DNA of 64,000 nucleotides from Sipunculus nudus (lineage: Eukaryota > Annelida > Sipuncula > Golfingiida > Sipunculidae). The notes beneath the pieces are model-generated. The model was not told the DNA's origin, did not search any database, and saw only the letters and a list, made by a program, of their open reading frames with translations. The position numbers were made by a program, and so were the translations under genes. The stretch covers positions 57,606,019-57,670,018 of the forward strand of contig CM049306.1 of assembly GCA_026874595.1 (NCBI GenBank), read 5' to 3'. This document shows positions 25,701 to 40,700 of the stretch, in pieces (the stretch's first letter is position 1; each line of letters opens with the position of its first letter).

Positions 25701-28700
25701 CTGGGACAAAATGCAAACTCGATCTGTAACTGGTTATTATCTGCCAACACACCAAAAATCAGGCCAATATCTGCAGGCATTGCGAAAAAAAGTCAATGGC
25801 TGAGAATCAGTCTAGAACTTCAATATTCTAGTAACATTTTCAATAATAAACAAGGGACCCATGGGTCACTGTGCTCAGCTGATGTTAACCTTGAAGGTAA
25901 AAATCTAAAATAATATCAAATGGAGATCAAGTGTAAGAGGAAGAGGTAATAAAGGCCATGGTTGGTTTATATGATTGGTTTGTATTGATGAGCAAGAAAT
26001 TGTTGCAAATAATATTTTGTGACCTGACCATGTGTTTCCTAATGTTGAAACTGAAGCAAGTGAGCAGTTTGTGAACAAATGATCTGTACTATTATCTTGA
26101 TCATCAGTTGGCTTTTTGATTAACTGTTGACATTTCAGTAGTTTACACATTTGTTCAATTGAATCTATTTTTTTTGTATAATATATATTATTAAATATAT
26201 ATGTATTTTTTATGAAATGTATACAGTTGAAACACAACTAATTAACAACATAAAACAGGGCAAACAAAGCCTGATCTCAAATTCTGCTGAGGCAGGAAAA
26301 TAATGAACAAATGTATGTATAACATCCTCATTTCTTTATCACATCAATTTTTTTTTAATTTAAGTTTATATTTCTATACATTTCTAATATAACATATATA
26401 TATATATCTGAATATAAAAGTTGATTCATAATTCTCAATTGCATCATCATAAATCTCAATCTTGTCAGATAACACCACATCATGCATACAAATGTTTATT
26501 TATTTTTTACCACAAAAATATATCTTTTAAATCTGCAAAACAAAAAATATCTAAAAATAATACTTGATTTAGATTTCACAATTTTTAATTGTGTCTTTAT
26601 TTATCCATAATGTGCTTCATATTTTATAATAATTTAAGCATACTGATGGGTTCAATTATATTTGTTAAAATCATTTCAAAGAAAATTGATTTCTTTAAAA
26701 ATGCTACATTACACAACATTGCATCTTCTGGATTACACCTTGAATACTTTTTCAAGGAAAGTTTTTGCATATCAGAGTGGAAACAGCATTACAATTTTGG
26801 AGATACAGTGAAAACAATAACAATTACTGCATAACACTTGGTGGGTTTGGTTTGGGGGGGGGGGATTGGGGTGGTGATATGAGAATAACGGTACACCTGT
26901 CACCGCAAGGGATCTCCCCCAGTGACTGTAACAAATCAGAAACCCTGGCATTGCTGACTTCCAGTGACCTGGAGTGGGACCCTGCATCTGTAATCAAAAC
27001 AAATGACTACAATAGAGCCTTAAGAAAAAAATCAATAACTAGCTTAATTTTCAAGCTTTTATTTTCAAATTTCAGATTTAAACAAATTAAATATTTATGT
27101 TTACATGCTGTGAAAACTAAATCAATGATACTTACAGGAAAAAAACGTGCAATGGTCAAAGTTGGGCAAAATTTAAGGTACTGAGTTTTTTTTTTATGCT
27201 AATAAATTTACAAAATTCAGATCTAATTTTTGGTAAACAATTGAATTTTAATTAAACATAGTTATATACTTGGGAAAATAGACTCTAGTTTCAAAATTTT
27301 TCATGTTAAATGAGTAAATATTTTTCCTGATTTTTTACAAAGTCCATTATGTTTGGGCCCATAACTTTAAGAATTTATACTTAACAGACTTAATTTCTGG
27401 CATGTATATAGAAACTATAAAGAGGAATATTTATGGTCAATATGAGGAAAAACAGATGAGTGGTTTTGATATTGGCAGTCCTGAAGTGAGAAAATAGTAT
27501 TTTAATAAAAAATTGAGGTTTTTACTTAATTTCTCAAAGGAACAAAGTTGCAAAGACCCAGTTTTCAGCTTGGTAGGAGATCTTTAGGACATCTAACAAT
27601 ATGCTGAAATTTGGATTCCTAGGTCTTACGGTTTCAAAACGTGCCACATCTACGGACGGACGGACAGACAGACGGACGACGGACAATGGACCACGACTAT
27701 AGCTCAGATGACTTATAGTCAGCTGAGCTAAAAAAGAGAAAACAACAGTTGCCAATGCATAAATGAAACCAGAGCATGGGTGAAAAGTGTCAATTACTGC
27801 AAACAATTTAGCCCAGCAATCATATGTGGAATGCATATTTCATTAATTACGTTTTCTATAACTTACATTTTATTATGACTGGTGGTGTGTGGGTGTGAAC
27901 ACTGGCATTGTGACTTACATTATATTGTGACTTGTGGTGTGTGGGAGTAAACACTGGCATTGTGACTTACATTTTATAATGACTTGTGGTGTGTGGGAGT
28001 AAACACTGGCATTGTGACTTACATTATATTGTGACTTGTGGTGTGTGGGTGTGAACACTGGCACTGTGACTTACAGTATATTGTGACTTGTGGTGTGTGG
28101 GTGTGAACACTGGCATTGTGGCTTACATTATATTGTGACTTGTGGTGTGTGGGCGTTAACACTGGCATTGTGACTTACATTTTATTATGACTGGTGGTGT
28201 GTGGGTGTTGACACTGGCATTGTGACTTACATTTTATTATGACTTGTGGTGTTAGGGTGTTGACACTGGCACTGTAACTTACATTTTATTATGACTCGTG
28301 GTGTGTGGGCGTTGACACTGGCATTGTGACTTACATTTTATTATGACTTGTGGTGTGTGGGTGTCGACACTGGCATTGTTAACTTACATTTTATTATGAC
28401 TTGTGGTGTGTGGGTATTGACACTGGCATTGTGACTTACATTTTATTATGACTTGTGGTGTGTGGGCATTAATACTGGCATGGTGACTTACATTTTATTA
28501 TGACTGGTGGTGTGTGGGCGTTGACACTGGCATTGTGACTTACATTTTATTATGACTTGTGGTGTGTGGGTGTCGACACTGGCATTGTTAACTTACATTT
28601 TATTATGACTTGTGGTGTGTGGGTATTGACACTGGCATTGTGACTTACATTTTATTATGACTTGTGGTGTGTGGGCATTAATACTGGCATGGTGACTTAC

Positions 28701-31700
28701 ATATTATTATGACTGGTGGTGTGTGGATCTCCATAAGAACTACAGGTACCATGACCTGCAATGGTCTCATCCTGAATCTCCACCTGACAAGAAATAACAA
28801 GTACAATTAACTGTCAATTAATTACCACAAGAACTGCATTTGCAAGCAATAAATCAAACTATTTTCTGTTATCTGATCATAAAAATGTCATTATGTGATC
28901 CAACTTTGAAATATCTTATAAAGTATTTCTCATACTATTTACATTATCTCTTACAAAAGGTCATTTAACTTTCTTGTAAAAGGAGATAAGTTTTTATCAC
29001 ATGTATTACACATATTATATAGTATTATACACAATGTTCCAGTCTCTCTATCATTACTTGCTCTATGGTATGCAATAATTTCACCCATCTGAGTTTAAGT
29101 AAAGCACATACTATTTACATTATCTCTTACAAAAGGTCATTTAACTTTCTTGTAAATGGAGATAAGTTTTTATCACATGTATTACACATATTATATAGTA
29201 TTATACACAATGTTCCAGTCTCTTTATCATTACTTGCTCTATGGTATGCAATAATTTCACCCATCTGAGTTTAAGTAAAGCACATATTTTATTGAGATGT
29301 ATATGATAAAATGTAAGTATACCTGTATTTTTGTAATGACAGACTGACAAACCAAGACTCCATTGACACTCTTTGAAACTGTGAGACTGATGTTCCTGAA
29401 CTGTTTGCCATCTTTCTTTCCATCTACTGTTGCCTTGACAGCCAGACGGAATTCCTTGATACTCTCCCAGGAGCTGCTTGTTATCCTGACAAAAACAAAT
29501 TTTTTATTAAGATTTGATGCACACAAGTTTTATCTGATTATTAAAATCATATCTCTCAAATGTGAATATTTCATCTCAATAGTTACAGAAATGCACAAAC
29601 CTGATATCATACAAAAGTTTCAACTATCTGTTCATGTCATTTAGTGTTAATCTGAGACAGACTGACTGCCACTGATTACCACTAGGTGGGGTTATGTGTG
29701 TGTCAGGTCTCTATTTTTGTACACCACCTGATGGTGAGTAGTAGAAGTCAGTAAACTTGGTGAATTTTTTTGATTAAACAGACAAAACAATAAAATTAAA
29801 CAAATGTCTTTGTCAAGACTGAGACTTTAATGAAAATTATTGAAAACCAGCCTTTCTTTTTAATCTCCATGATGCAGGAGTAAAACCAAGCTGGGTATAT
29901 AATTTCAAGATTCAAGATGCGCTTTCTAGTAGATAGTAATGGATAAAGAAACATATGAGATCATTGACAATTTGATACACATTATGTTAACATGGTAGGT
30001 CCATGGCCTGTTGGTGGCACTGTCTATTGAATAAAGATGAGGGTAACCATACACCAAGTATATGTTATCATTATGCCTTCTGAAATTCAGGTTTTATATA
30101 AACTGGGTTAGGAATTATCCAGAAGTCATAAAACAGTGGCCGATCCAGAGTAGGGGTCCTGACCCCCTTCTTTTGAGCCACAATAATTTATTTTAGGAAT
30201 TAACACAATCTCTCCGGCCTGGAACCCTCCCTTTCTTGATCAGAATAACTTTCTGTAGGTTTTCTTATTTGTCTTCCTGGGTTGGACCCTCCCTTTTCCA
30301 AAATCCTGGATTCACCCCTGTAAAATGCTGTTAAGACATCAGAGCAAATCTCTGAGATTCACCATTATGCTATTTAGGCACCTGCAGGTCTGAACCAGGG
30401 AAGTTCAGCTATAACAACTAGGCTATGTCCTAACCCTTGGTTTGCTGAATGTTGGTTTCAAGAATAAATCTATAACATCACAGACAACTGACCTGTAACC
30501 GCATGCACCATTTGATCCAGTGGTTGGGAATCCTAGGACGACCTGCGGTGTGACTGTTGTGCCACACATGACCTCTCGCCTCAGCATGTCCACCTTGGCC
30601 TGGACAGTGACCTCCACCTGTCCGCTGGTGGTCGTCTCACAGATATACTTTGGTGGTACCAGAGGTTTGATCGGGATGACAACTGGTGCCCAACCTTCTA
30701 CCACCACAATATTTGTTTGCTCAACCTACAGTATTAACAAACCAGACCTTACTGACAAAACCAGAGCAGAGAATTAGTCATTATTAATTGTAACTAGTTG
30801 TGTAGTGTTGTCTCTGTGCATATCTGTATCTCTTACATTCTAACAAGTAATTGTAAAGCTCATATGAACAGTAACACAGTAAAACCTCAAAGCTGTGACC
30901 ACCATTTGATAAAGAGGTTACATCTGCGAGGTGGTCATCTAAGTGAAGTCTTATAAAAAGAGCAAAAAGGAATAGGAACCTGCATAAAGTGGTCACTATT
31001 TTGAGGTGGTCACTAAACTGAGGTGGCCATTAAATGAGGTTTAACTCTAATATCTACTAATATGTTAGCAATTTTATAGTATTGCACTTGTATATGTATG
31101 CAATGATTTACTTGCAAAATTATAGATTTTTAAAAATTTTGCATGATTTCTTTGCAAAGCACCATGAACAGTTGTATGTTTTGTTATGTTGAATTTACAG
31201 AATAATCATAATTAATATTTTAACACATAACAGGTGAATTTATACATAGAATATTTGCAGTTCTGTTACTGCTGATGATGATATCACAAAACATGTAGTT
31301 ATGATTACATATTGCAATGATTAAAGCTGTAACGATAATTTGTAACATGGCATTCTGCAAACTGTTGCTTTATTTATCCTAATATTAAAATAATATGAAT
31401 AAAGAACTTGAATTTTGCTCTATTTATGCTCATATTTAAAGAAAAAATCTTCAACACAAGATAGGGATATGTCCCCCCTCCCCATACCTATCCTCTAGTG
31501 TCCTCTGAACATCTGTATTATTGACATTATAACCCCCCCCCCCCCCTCCATTTTTTGTTCCTGTCTCAATGCCATATATATAAGAGACACCATATAAAAG
31601 AAATAAGGGACAGTATTAAAGGTATCTAAAATAAGACATAATTCCTTTAATTAATGTTTATCTATAAACAGGTTGAGTGATTGCAAAGAATCTGGTCAGA

Positions 31701-34700
31701 CTTTAAAGAATGACAAAGATGAAGCTGGACACCAACCTGGATGGTGGCCAAGAAGTTAGAGCTGCACTGGGTTTGTGTGTACACACCCTGGCACTGGTCC
31801 ACAAATTGGGCCCTCATGCAACATTGAAGCTGCAAACAGACAGACATACAGGGCTGAAAACATGACCTTTACAAATTTTAATAGCAGATATTATTGTCAG
31901 TACAGCACATGTCTGTTTAATAACAGCAGTCACCATAACTGTCTAAATCAATGGGACACAATGATTCAATATCAGTACAGTTGGCACACCTGTCTGTATG
32001 ATTACAGCAAACATCTCTCACTATCAATTCAGCACATACCTGTCAATATCAGTACATCACACATGTAAATATCAGTACATTATTCACATCTTAATATCAC
32101 TACAGAAAACACCTGTCAATATCACAACAGCACACACCTGAAAATATCATTATAGCACACACCTGTCAATATCACTACGGTACACACCTGTCAATTTCAC
32201 TACAGCATAAACCTGTCAATATCAGTACAACATTCACCTGTCAATATTAGTATACCAGTAACACATACCTGCCTTTGTCAGTACAGTACACCCCTTTCAA
32301 TATAAGTACAACATACACCTGCCAATCTCAGTACACCACACATCTGTCAATATCAGTACAACACACGAGTCAGTATATCAGTACAACACACATCTGTCAA
32401 TATCAGTACAACACACGAGTCAGTATATCAGTACAACACACATCTGTCAATATCAGATCAACATACACCTGCCAGTCTCTGTATAACACACATCTGTCAG
32501 TATCAGTACAACACACAAGTCATCATATCAGTACAACACACATCTGTCAATATCAAAACAACATACACCTGCCAATTTCAGTAAAACGCACATCTGTCAG
32601 TATCAGTAAAACACACACCAGTCAATATAAGTACAACACACACATACCAGTTATTCACTCATTACCTTGCAGTCAGGTAAAAGACTGATCCTCCATTATT
32701 TGAATTTAATAACTTATAAAATTTTAAGAAATTTCTGATAATATTACATTTTTCATGAAGATGTTGCCTTGGATGCTTGAGGCTTGGAGTGTTGCCGTGG
32801 TAATACCGAGGCCCAAGTCAACCTCGCTTCTGATGATGTTGGTCTCCAGGTACCAGGATACCTGGAATCTGATGTTACTGGTGATGGAGGAGGCTGAGGA
32901 ACATTGGAATGAAGCCTCCTGGCCACTCAGCACAGAGGTAAAGGTCGGTGTCACTGGCACACTTGGTAGGTTGGTGTTGTCTGATATAAACAAAAAACAT
33001 CAAATATCTATGTGAAAATTTATATCATGTTACATTCAATACTGATGCAGATCTTGTCACTATGGCTGTAATGATATATCATCTCACAATAAAATATGTA
33101 TCACAATACTTTGACACTAATAATATTATACATAATCAGATACATATAAAGAAAAATATATAGATTATATTTCAAGATTATGCTCTTCTTTTGGGCAAAA
33201 TATTAATTTATTGTAATTTTTTACTTGTTTTTATCAGGTGAATGGATCAGTCAACATATCAATATATGTTTTTCTTGGTGTAGACCAATGTTCTTTTGAC
33301 CACTGTTCCATATACAAGTGTTTTCTAGACCAGTGATCTCTGGATAAGTGTGCTCTACATAAGGGTTCCCTAGGAAAAGCTTATCTTGGTGAGAGTTCCT
33401 TAGAAAGGAGTTCCCCAAAGCAGGATTCTCAGACAGACATTCCATGTGCAAGGGCTTCCCTAACAGTGTTCCTTTGACGGTTTTTTAGACAAGTGTTCCA
33501 AGAAAAGTGTTACTTGACAAGTGTTCCCAAGGGAAGTGTTCCATGACAAGTTAAAGTTGCCCATTCACCTACCTTTTGAAAATGAATTTATGTGATTTCT
33601 GGCTTCCTCTGTGTATATATTAATGATCTAAGGGTAATATTTGTTGAGAAAAGTTCTTATGATGCCTTTGTGAAGGATGTATGAACTAGTTTTTCAACAA
33701 CCTGTTTTTAACACAGCAAATATTGACAAACAAGAAATACATGTAATCTAAGGTGTCAGGTTGCATATATGCAAAAGTGAAAGGTCACTTGTTGCAAAAT
33801 GCCATTTGCAGAGCTCTGGCTTATCTGACTTGCTGCCAGATGCCCTTGTTGACTTTGTTTTGATTATTTTGGCAGGGCCCTATGTATAATAAACACATTG
33901 ATATAAACAAAGCAAGGAGCCTGTGTGCTGTGTTATCCACATTTTCTGGCCTATTCTATAAAAACTCCAAGGGATTAACTTTAGTTTATGAAGGTCAGAT
34001 AGGTGATTGGGCCCCTTTAAGTGTTTGCTGGGTCAGTTTTTCTTAGAAAAGGGTTCACAAGACCAGTATTCCAAAGAAATGTGTTCCAAAGATAAAGGGT
34101 TTCACAGACAAGTGGTCCCTACATGGGCATCATTAAGACTAGTCTTGACAAACATTCATTAATCCTCAATTCATCTACCTTAATCCTGTCAGCATTTTCT
34201 TCCTGGCAAGCTCACCCTTGCTAATCTCTATGGTGGACCCAAGATAAATGATTTAGGGTTGCTCTGCTGCTTGTTTTTTTTTTATTTCAATAACATCACA
34301 CAACTGCAGTATATCAAAGTTGTGCTTTCCACATGAAATCCTAATTATACCATGCATACAGTTAGATTGTCAGTAGGGTACATAACCTTTACATGGCCCT
34401 TTGGTAGGACGTTCAGTAGTGGCTGGGACAGTGGGAGTAGGAGCTTCAGTATCAGTCACAGCTGCTGTGGTGACAGCTGCTTGTGTTGTTGCTGCTGGAG
34501 TACTAGCAGTTGATGGTGCCTTGGTGGTACTAGCAGTGGCAGCTGGTTGTGTGGTAACTGCTGGTGTGGTTACAGCCTGCTTTGTGGTAGCTGCTGGTGT
34601 GGTGACAGCTGACTGAGTGGTAGCTGCTGGTGTGGTTACAGCCTGCTTTGTGGTAGCTGCTGGTGTGGTGACAGCTGACTGAGTGGTAGCTGCTGGTGTG

Positions 34701-37700
34701 GTAACAGCTGCCTTTGTGGTAGCTGCTGGTGTGGTTACAGCTGCCTTTGTGGTAGCTGCTGAGGTTGCTGGTTCTTGTGTTGTAGCTGGTGTCAGTACTG
34801 GAACTGAGACAAATATGCCAGGATAAACACCATCTTCATGGTGCAAACATAGCATTCTATCACCACAACATAATAATGTCTTATTCAAATTAATTGTTTG
34901 ATATCTTTGCATAATCAATATATTCAATTTTTATATTCATATATCTAAGATAATAATTTATAAATGAAGTCAACTTCTATATGAACAATACAAATATGCA
35001 TGTAAATTAGACCAGATAAAAGAGTTCAAAAAGGAATTGATAAAGAGAATGGTTTCAATATTGTGGTCTACATATTAGAACATAAAAACAGTTCATATCT
35101 TTCCATTATATCAATTAATGAGCCCATATGACCAATAATAAATGGAATATTTAGTACTGACTATTTATTTTGTTGATGAGACCTTGTGACCCCTGGCACA
35201 CTGTACATTAACATAATACTTGCAAAAGTACAGGCCCCTCCCCAAAATGACTAATTAGGGCTCAGATTCTCAAACTCTTCTGTCTGAGAGAACAGATTTT
35301 AAGGGACACCAATTTTTCTTTATTGCAAGACCTTGTTTTGATTAATATGTTTGAAGATTAAAATTAAGGTAGGTATCACAAGTTTCAATAAACATTTTAC
35401 TATTTTGTAATGGCTAAATTCATGAAGGGTCCCTGACATGGGAATTATTTGATAATTCTTTAAATGCACAGCAAATAAAATATTTGCCAAAATTCCAAGA
35501 AAAAGTTATCAGACCATGTGCATATAATTACCTGTCTTAACCACATTATGCAGGACTTTCCTTAGATCTGCCAGGAAATTCCCCTGGTTACACTATTTTG
35601 AGCCCTGCTAATCTCTTTTTTTAATTTTATCTTTCCAACTTTTCAGCAGTTGTGAATTAATTAATAGTGACAATTTAGACAGTCTCACATCTCCAAAAGG
35701 CAGAAACATGAATGGTGCATATGCATAAAGATGAGGGCATTTTCCACATGCTGTGTGAAGGAAATAGAAAATTTCGAAACTCTTTTACTGAAAAAAATAT
35801 GAACAAAGATTGCTGTCATAAAAGAGAGTGAAACAGATTAATTAGCATCAATTTAGTTATAAGCATAATTTTCTGTGAAAACTCAATAAAAGAATGACAC
35901 TTTAAAAAGCATTGATTTGGCAGACCTGTAATGGTAAGAGTTTTTTAATAAATAATCCTGGTTCTATCTACCATTGAAAACCACTGCTGGTTTCATATTC
36001 ACATGTGTAAATGTTGATGGTATTCCATATTTCAGTGTTTTGCAAGTTCCGTTTTCATAATCTTAACCGGAACACATAAAGTGTATTTCCTTTTATGAAA
36101 TCTGTAAATGTTAAACAACTTTAATATTATCCAATATCTGTAACTTTTACTTGTCAATTGTAATCATCCAGAATATAATTGTAAAAATTATGAAGAAACA
36201 GCATTTCTATTTAAACTCATTATGGAAAATTATGATCTACTGATTTGTGAAATCTTAATGAAACTCAAGTTTAATACATGCATGGGTTCCTGCTACATGA
36301 GGTGTCACTGATTATAAACAGCTGTACACTGGTGTTGGTTTAGTATTTTTTCCCACCAAGGATCCATTATTTTAAGGATTTTCTGGCACAAATATAGTGA
36401 ATTTGAAAATTTAACAAAATATATATGTTAACTTAGTGATTTTCATGACTAACCTTTTCCTCCACAGGCTTCATCCATTGTGTATAAGGCAAAACCTGTG
36501 TTACTTGTAACGTTCATTGCCTGATCCACACGGATCAGGTAGCACTCTGAGTCTGAACCAGCCAGTTTAAAGGTGAAGGCTTTGCAAGGAACTGGTGCAG
36601 ATTCATTGCAGGCTCTGACACAGTCATCCACAGTAGAAACACCAGATTCTGCTACTAAGTTCTCTACACCGACTACACTAGACCTCAGGGTAACACGGTA
36701 GACACTTCGACACACTGAAACATCAGAAAGTGTTGTCACTATATAGTTCCACACATTGAAAACAAAGAAGGGAACCATAAATGGTCACAAGGAGACCCCG
36801 AGATGGATGTCATAAGAAAACATTTGACCACATAAGAGAAAAGAGTGAAAACAGATCTAATGAAAAACTATTACCATATTAATATAAATGATGCTAAAAC
36901 AAGAATACAGAGGCAGGGGTTCAGATAACCAGAACCTTTGCTCAGACTCAGTATTTCAATGACACTCAGTATCTACATAAAGTATGGACTTACCGATGGT
37001 TTCTGGTGTTGAGATGGGCTGGGTAGTGGTATGTGCTTCTGTAGATGGAATAGGTCTTGGACTAGGAACTTTATCATAAAACAAAGAAAATAGTTAATAC
37101 CTCTACACACATTTCACTGATGACTTTAACTAGATCACAGATTATTTTTCCATTCTAGCATGTCTTAAGCTAGCCATGGAGTGAATACATGGTACGCTAG
37201 TAATATCAAACTATAACCTATTCTGGTCATTCTTTACTTTTAGGCACTATCTCTTGTGTACAGCAGTATTCCTAGCCCACAGTTATATTTATCACTGGAA
37301 AAGTACCACACATACAATCAAATGCAATTCCTTCATAAAGTCTTAAGTTCAGATATACCAAGGACAGAAACACAAAGTATTCAGTGTGAATGTGCTGACT
37401 GTAAACTCCTCTTATAGTATCCTGCAACTCTTGTGTATTCTTGTTGGGCCAGCCTAGTGCATTCTTAAGGCACTTAGCCGATGTGCTCATGTGGGAATGC
37501 CCTTGTGTAATCTTGTGGGGCTGCCCCCATGTACTCTTGCGGGGCTGCCCCTGTATACCTCTATGGGATCACCCAAATGCATTGTGGGGCAATCTGTGTA
37601 TCTCTTTGATTCCATCCCAGTGATGGTACTCTTGTGGAGCCACCCTTGTGTATTGTGGGGAACTGCTGTGTACTCTTGTAGGACCACCCATGTATATATC

Positions 37701-40700
37701 TCTGTGGGGCAGTCCAAGTGTACTCTAGTGGGGTCACCCCTGTTTACTCTTGTGAGGTTGTCCCTGTGTACTCTTGTGAGGCCACCCCTGTGTATTCTTA
37801 TAGGGTTGGCCTTCTTTGCTCTTTTAAGGCCACCCCTGTGTAATCTTAAGGCTCGACCCCAGTGTTCTCCTGTGGGGCTACCCTATAGATCACAATACTC
37901 TGTGAAGTAAGAGACTTTATGAACTGATATTTTTTGCCCTGAGCTATATTTGCCCAAATAATAACAATGACAATGTTCAAGTTATCTGTTTGTGTGGAGA
38001 CATACCGGATTATTCTATGTATTCTAAAAACCATTCATTTTTCCAGATCTTAAAATTAATAACAAATGCTATATAGAGGGTTCAATGCTTAAAATAAATA
38101 CCTTAAAATAAATACCTACCAATGCCACCACATTTTGGGTCAATAAGGTACAAGATAAAATCAGTGTTGTTGACTCTGTTGTTTTGAAGACCTGATTCAA
38201 TCAGGTAACACTGGCTTTTCCCGACATTGTAAGCAAAAGCTGCACATGGTATCCGCGAGGTATTGAGACAGAGGGCAGCACATTCATTGATCGAGGAGAC
38301 GTTAGCCTCAGGTGTGAGCTGGTCTAAACCCACTACAGAGCTCACAAAAGTGTAGCTGAACACATCGAAACAATCTGAAGAAAGGCACAAACAGAAATTA
38401 CACATCATAATCTAGAGGGAGAAAGATCTTTCTGCTGCCATTAGTATTACTGGTGATGTGGAAAAGAAAACTTTTACATAGACTAAAATGCCTGGTATTC
38501 ATAGCTTTAGACAATAAGGCCACAGTGACCCATTTTTCTACATTAAGATGATGATTGCAGTAAGCACTATTACAGCAAATAATAAGTCCATAGTGACAAA
38601 TGTAGAGGGTCATATAAGCTTTTTCATATTAAGTCATCTCAATTTACTTTAACCAATAATAAAATTTTGTTGTTTGAAGATCAAATAATGAAATCAACTA
38701 TACAAATCTTGGTACCTCATGTGTCAAAATTTCCCCAGACAATTTTTAGTCAAGTTTGGTAAAGATCCATGAAATGTTTTTCGAGTTATTGCACAGACAA
38801 GATTTATCTGCAGCGCCTGCAGCGACATAAAACCATAGTATCCCCCTACTTTGTCTGGGGATACAATAATGTGTGTAATTTCAAATTTGCTTCAAAAGAT
38901 GTAAAATTTTCTTTAATAAATGCCCATGTAGTAATTGTAGTTGTTGGCTGCATTCATGGGCACTCGGCTATTGAAAGGCCAAATTAACTGAACTGACATG
39001 TTCCAATAAATGTGACTGATGTGGAAACATAAGATACAGAAAGTAAAATTATATTATTGATGTAGTACTTGTTTCTATTCCTGGTGTTGTGGTGCCTGTT
39101 GTCATGGTTCCCTGTGTAGTGGTGTTTGTTGTCATGGTTCCCTGTGTAGTGGTTCTTGTTGTCATGGTTCCTTGTGTAGTGGTGCTTGTTGCCATGGTAC
39201 CCTGTGTTGTACCTTCTACTGTGGTGGTGACACTAGGTCTTGTTGTACCTTCACAATTCATACAAATATCAATAAACAGTTGAAATCATTATAACAATTC
39301 ATTAAGACGGCCATTTTTTTCAGTTTAGACACATATTCAAGTGGAGCAAATTTACCTTACTAAATTATGTTGCATGATCATGCCTTAAATATTTCAAATT
39401 GTATGTCATTTATCAATGAATTTTTAATGTCTCTGGTCTTTACTATGGTCAAATCATTCAGTAGATATTAAAGATAAACTTATTCATTTCTTAAGCAAAT
39501 ACTTCTACAAGGCTTTACATGTGCATCCATCACCATGGTAAGTAATTGTCAAAGCAAAATTTAATAATCATGGAATGTATGCAACTATATAAATGTCAAG
39601 CGCTATAACATGCATGCTTATAGCCTTTAATCTAATATTAAAAACTGCTATTCTTCTAAAGAATTTTTATTGTTTTTTTTTGCTGTGTGAACCATGTCTA
39701 CCAAGCACATGTTCTAGGTTAAATATACATTAAAACACTGAACCTTCATAAATACTACCTGTGACATCTGTGATACCAGGGACACTGGTTGACTCAAGTG
39801 GCACAGAACTGCTGCTTGTAGATGATATGGTTGTTTGTCCTGGAGAAGAAGAAAATGTTGTCTGTCCAGGAGTAGATGTCACTGTTGTCTGCACAGTAGC
39901 AGACACTGTTGTTTGTCCTGGAGTAGATAGTGGTGTTGTTTGCTCAGGGGTAGAAGACAAATTAGTTAGCACAGTAGTAGACACTGGTGTCTGTCCAGGA
40001 GTAGAAGCCAATGCTGTTTGTCCAGGAGTAGATGACACTGTTGTTTGTCCTGGAGTAGATGACACTGTTGTTTGCTCAGGAGTAGAGGACAAATTTGTTT
40101 GCACAGTAGCAGACACTGTTGTTTGTCCTGGAGTAGATAGTGGTGTTGTTTGCTCAGGGGTAGAGGACAAATTAGTTGGCACAGTAGCAGAAACTGGTGT
40201 CTGTCCAGGAGAAGATGCCAATGCTGTTTGTCCAGGAGTAGAAGACACTGTTGTTTGTCCTGGAGAAGATGATACTGTTGTTTGCTCAGGAGTAGAGGAC
40301 AAATTTGTTTGCACAGTAGCAGACCCTGGTGTCTGTCCAGGAGTAGAAGCCAATGCTGTTTGTCCAGAAGTAGATGACACTGTTGATTGTCCTGGAGTAG
40401 ATGACACTGTTGTTTGCTCAGGAGTAGATGACACTGTTGTTTGTCCAGGTGTAGATGACACTGTTGTTTGCTCAGGAGTAGAGGACAAATTTGTTTGCAC
40501 AGTAGCAGACACTGGTGTCTGTCCAGGAGTAGATGACACTGTTGTTTGTCTTGGAGTTGATGGCAGTGTTGTTTGCTCTGGAGTAGAGGTCAAATTTGTT
40601 TGCACAGTAGTAGACACTGATGTTTGTCCAGGTGTTGATGACACTGATGTTTGTCCAGGAGTAGATAGTGGCACTGTCTGTCTAAGAGTAGATGACACTG

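Noticed and set aside
27861-28694. Possible CRISPR-like array of regular units
   Set aside because: Units are contiguous direct repeats without unique spacers, in an intron of an animal gene, and are explained by duplication of the exon 26 donor.
30360-30425. Second SINE-like B box on the minus strand (GGTTCAGACC)
   Set aside because: No tRNA-like head or recognisable body around it; a single weak motif is not enough.
31870-32660. Array of alternative acceptor sites (TTGACAG per unit)
   Set aside because: Unlike the donor arrays, the unit does not match the true acceptor of exon 23, so the AG sites are treated as chance properties of a minisatellite.
37491-37910. Cys-rich plus-strand frame resembling a secreted repeat protein
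   Set aside because: Overlaps an intronic ~30-bp minisatellite; the peptide pattern derives wholly from the DNA repeat.
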